Of a stretch of 35,673 nt of DNA, positions 33,152-35,673 are shown piece by piece. The notes below the pieces were generated by a model that was not told the DNA's origin, made no database searches, and saw only the letters and a program-made list of their open reading frames with translations. Made by a program: the position numbers and the translations under genes. Source of the DNA: JAKVCB01 sp963578605 (GTDB lineage: Bacteria; Planctomycetota; Planctomycetia; Pirellulales; Lacipirellulaceae); assembly GCA_963578605.1 (NCBI GenBank), contig CAUZEA010000057.1, positions 1 through 35,673 of the forward strand. Direction: 5' to 3'. Every line of letters begins with the position of its first letter. Within the stretch, counting starts at the first letter, position 1.

Positions 33152-33349
33152 GGCACAACCACTTTCGTTTGCTCACCGTTAAGTCCATCACCTACGCCAG
33201 GCGCTATGGCGAGGTTCGTACCACCCAGAAGCGAAATCGGCGATGAACGCCCCACAGATAGAGAAGCAGCATTGCCGAGAGACCGACTGCTCTAGCAGAC
33301 CCCTGAATATCAGCATCACCAACACCTTCCATCCGTAATCGACTGCAAA

Positions 33350-34723
33350 GTGGATTCTAATACTTCAGAACTGATCGCTGTGCTCGCGTTATACGCAGCC
33401 GCAGGAGTTCCTGCGCTGATCGTCTATATGAAGCGAAGAGATCCCTTTGATCCACGAGTTTTCTTCCCTGTTTTCTATGCGTACGTTACATCTGGAGTCT
33501 GTCTCTTCAGCTTCTTTTGGTCCGGTGAATATCACCCCGGACTGAAGGCTGAAATGCTGATACCGGTCCTATTGTCTTGCAGCACGGCCATACTGGGGTT
33601 CTCTACCGGTTGCACGTTCGCACTTTACGGGAAACTTGGCCAGATACCCGGCAGACGTATCTTGCATTCAGTATCAACAACCACTCAGCTCATTTCGAAC
33701 CGACTAGTCCGAAATGCTTCGTGTTTGGCATCTCTAGTAACGATAAGTATCTATGCTTGTATATCTCACTACATGCAAATTCAGCAGGCTGCCAGTGGCG
33801 GCATTGGTAAAGTCGACAAGTTGGCGTGCGCTGATGAAACAACTCTTCGATGGTTCTACTTATTTGCAGCCGTTTCGACGGCGACACTCACACTGGCAGT
33901 CATTACCGATGCGTTCGTATCTCGGAGAATCTTTTCGCCCGCGATTGTGGCACTATTGCTTGCTGATTTCCTGGTCTGCACCTACAGTGGTGAGAGAGAC
34001 ATCCTATTGGTTGGCGGGATTTGGTGTATCGCCAACTGGCCCAAGTTGTCACGTATCCAACTAATCATGTTCTTGATAGCTATCTTTGGGTGGTTTGGAA
34101 TCAGCTCTGTCTTGAGGACTTCGGGACTAGGCTTCGGAAGCCAAATTAACGCGATCAACGATGTTCGGGTGGAAGATTGGTTCTACTCCCTTACCCACTT
34201 TGCTCCCAACGTACACGTGTTCACCAACGTGGCAACGGAAGTCCCAGCTGTGGACGAGCACTGGTATGGCTATTCCTTGCTAGGAGCCTTTGCTTCGTTC
34301 ATTCCAGGAAATTTTCCGTTGAAGGACATTACTCCCGCCAACTGGTTCCAAGACGTCTATGACATGCAAGGTGCTTCCGGTTTCGCGTTTTCTCAGGACG
34401 CCGAAGCATATCTCAACTTTGGCTGGCTAGGCCCCCCGATCTGGTTTGCCGTATGGGGCTATTTTCTTGCTGTCCTGTATCGCAAAGCGATACAGCCCCG
34501 GGCACACCTCTGGAACGTATTCATCTGGTGGTTCGCTGTATCCGTCTCTCTTTTCGGTATTCGCTCTGACAGTCGAGGAATTATCAAGATGTTCATCCTC
34601 GGTGCGATCGCCAGCAAAATCCTGTGCGTGCTCGCAGACGCCTGGGCAGCGCGAACAGTTCGAGAGTTTCCGCAAAGGCGGTTTCATCCACCTGTGCGAC
34701 ACGTTCCCCGGACTACATCTTGA
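33350..34723 (+). CDS. Wzy-like oligosaccharide repeat-unit polymerase
   Basis: A polytopic membrane protein of 457 residues with about 11 predicted helices and one large periplasmic loop. GTG 33350 is the start used; there is no strong ribosome binding site, and the next in-frame ATG lies after the first helix. It resembles the oligosaccharide repeat-unit polymerase (Wzy/EpsG-like) family: DFLVCTYSGERDILLVGG (helix break with SGERD near residue 203-220, the Arg-containing motif of these proteins), the long loop around GFGSQINAINDVRVEDWFY, FIPGNFPLKDITPANWF, and a final GIRSDSRG turn before the last helix. It lies 202 bases after the flippase. It would join repeat units on the periplasmic side. 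Sequence identity in this family is always low. Confidence 0.8.
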   Translation: MDSNTSELIAVLALYAAAGVPALIVYMKRRDPFDPRVFFPVFYAYVTSGVCLFSFFWSGEYHPGLKAEMLIPVLLSCSTAILGFSTGCTFALYGKLGQIPGRRILHSVSTTTQLISNRLVRNASCLASLVTISIYACISHYMQIQQAASGGIGKVDKLACADETTLRWFYLFAAVSTATLTLAVITDAFVSRRIFSPAIVALLLADFLVCTYSGERDILLVGGIWCIANWPKLSRIQLIMFLIAIFGWFGISSVLRTSGLGFGSQINAINDVRVEDWFYSLTHFAPNVHVFTNVATEVPAVDEHWYGYSLLGAFASFIPGNFPLKDITPANWFQDVYDMQGASGFAFSQDAEAYLNFGWLGPPIWFAVWGYFLAVLYRKAIQPRAHLWNVFIWWFAVSVSLFGIRSDSRGIIKMFILGAIASKILCVLADAWAARTVREFPQRRFHPPVRHVPRTTS

Positions 34724-34755
34724 TAGACGATCGCTCTAGAATTGGCGTGCGATGG

Positions 34756-35673
34756 TTAACTCTGTCTCCACTCGCCAATTAGATCGAACAAATAGTCGAC
34801 AGCTTCGACATACGCTTCATCATCTCCGCCAGAGTTCGAGATCGCGGTAACACTGTCGAATCCGTGCAATTCATTCTTGTAGAGTTGACTAGACAAACAG
34901 ATTCCCCAATCCAAAACTTGAAGCGAATCTTCGTCTTCGGAGTCGTAAACGATCGCCTGATCTGTCCCCGAAAATGAGTCGGCATTCGTTTGAGCGAAGC
35001 CATAGGCATAGGTCAGGAAACCGTCACCCCTCATCAACACTCGGTCTGACCATGCCTTGTAGATGTCATTGCCTAGAGAGTCATAAATGATCGCCTGATC
35101 GTTCCCCGAAAATGAGTAGGCATACGTTTGAGCGAAGCCATAGGCATAGGTCAGGAAACCGTCCCCCTTCATCAACACCCGGTCTGACCATGCCTTGTAG
35201 ATGTCATCGCCTAGAGAGTCATAAACGATCGCCTGATCTGTCCCCGAAAATGAGTAGGCATACGTTTGAGCGAAGCCATAGGCATAGGTCAGGAAACCGT
35301 CCCCCTTCATCAACACCCGGTCTGACCATGCCTTGTAGATGTCGTCGCCCAGCGAGTCGTAGACGATCACCTGATCAGTGCCGGAGAACGAGTAGGCATA
35401 CGTTTGAGCGAAGCCATAGGCATAGGTCAGGAAATCGTCCCCCTTCATCAACACCCGGTCTGACCATGCCTTGTAGATGTCGTCGCCCAGCGAGTCGTAG
35501 ACGATCACCTGATCATTGCCAGAGAACGAGTAGGCATACGTTTGAGCAAAGCCATAGGCATAGGTCAGGAAACCGTCCCCCTTCATCAACACCCGGTCTG
35601 ACCATGCCTTGTAGATGTCGTCGCCCGGCGAGTCGTAGACAATCACCTGATCATTGCCAGAGAACAAGTAATC
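34756..35673 (-). CDS. C-terminal part of a tandem-repeat surface-type protein
   Basis: The frame is open to the window edge, so the gene continues beyond it; the TTG near 35667 is not a start. The visible 305 residues contain five full repeats of 46 residues (FSGNDQVIVYDSLGDDIYK, AWSDRVLMKGDGF, LTYAYGFAQTYAYS) and a degenerate sixth (YDSEDEDSLQVLDWG...GFDSVTAISNSGGDDEAYV), ending at LFDLIGEWRQS. The DSxGDD and SGxD turns recall calcium-binding or planctomycete YDSxGDD repeats, which are seen in very large surface proteins. No signal or anchor is visible because the N terminus is missing. It converges on the polymerase gene (stops 32 bases apart). Function is not known; adhesion or cell-surface structure is a guess. 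Confidence 0.75.
   Translation of the reverse strand, partial: DYLFSGNDQVIVYDSPGDDIYKAWSDRVLMKGDGFLTYAYGFAQTYAYSFSGNDQVIVYDSLGDDIYKAWSDRVLMKGDDFLTYAYGFAQTYAYSFSGTDQVIVYDSLGDDIYKAWSDRVLMKGDGFLTYAYGFAQTYAYSFSGTDQAIVYDSLGDDIYKAWSDRVLMKGDGFLTYAYGFAQTYAYSFSGNDQAIIYDSLGNDIYKAWSDRVLMRGDGFLTYAYGFAQTNADSFSGTDQAIVYDSEDEDSLQVLDWGICLSSQLYKNELHGFDSVTAISNSGGDDEAYVEAVDYLFDLIGEWRQS
34975..35673. repeat. 138-bp tandem repeat array
   Basis: The phrase GTCAGGAAACCGTC and the downstream CATCAACACCCGG recur at a 138-base period (35023, 35161, 35299, 35437, 35575). Each unit has a nearly identical 84-base core plus a block of about 54 bases that falls into two classes: one in the units up to about 35275, the other from about 35340 to the edge. 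Confidence 0.95.

Noticed and set aside
34975..35673. Repeat array considered as a CRISPR array
   Set aside because: The units are 138 bases long, in frame and translated as protein repeats, with no variable spacers.
1..35673. tRNA or rRNA genes
   Set aside because: No cloverleaf with a GGTTCGAATCC-like T arm was noticed in the intergenic regions, and no conserved rRNA sequence is present.

Overview
The window looks like a chromosomal piece from a member of the Planctomycetota (Pirellulales-like), with moderate GC content by eye. This assignment is an inference. It rests on several large exported proteins of a planctomycete type, weak or absent Shine-Dalgarno sites at many genes, frequent GTG/TTG starts, and a terminal protein made of long YDSxGDD-type tandem repeats. 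No rRNA, tRNA, CRISPR array, transposase or integrase was seen.

Left part (1-17.4 kb), mostly housekeeping. In order: the end of a Pro/Gly-rich protein; a secreted protein with a cysteine cluster and a C-terminal DUF11-like domain; an EamA/DMT-type permease; a class I/II PLP aminotransferase; clpX (minus strand, no clpP beside it); a small SHOCT-like membrane protein; a large secreted protein with duplicated beta-rich modules; holA (DNA polymerase III delta); a lipoprotein; an unrecognised conserved-looking protein (minus); and metH, the B12-dependent methionine synthase (minus). The metH leader contains a strong terminator hairpin that overlaps a competing hairpin, which looks like an attenuator.

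Right part (17.6-34.7 kb), a surface-glycan locus of two divergent gene sets around a roughly 650-bp intergenic region. Leftward: Wza-like outer-membrane export lipoprotein, Wzc-like Wzz/BY-kinase, O-antigen ligase/polymerase (Wzy_C) fused to TPRs, and a membrane-bound PglF/WbpM-type UDP-GlcNAc 4,6-dehydratase. Rightward: two GT4 glycosyltransferases, a PglC-like phosphoglycosyl transferase, a PglD-like acetyltransferase, a PglE-like aminotransferase, a Wzx-like flippase and a Wzy-like polymerase. Dehydratase, aminotransferase, acetyltransferase and PglC-like transferase together match the route to UDP-N,N'-diacetylbacillosamine (or a close relative) and its loading onto undecaprenyl phosphate. 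The two glycosyltransferases would extend the unit, the flippase and polymerase would move and polymerise it, and Wza/Wzc would control length and export.

Right edge (34.8 kb to end): the C-terminal part of a repeat protein on the minus strand, with five near-identical 46-residue (138-bp) repeats and one degenerate repeat. It runs off the window. Its closeness to the glycan locus makes it a candidate surface protein, but nothing in the sequence proves that it is a glycan acceptor.
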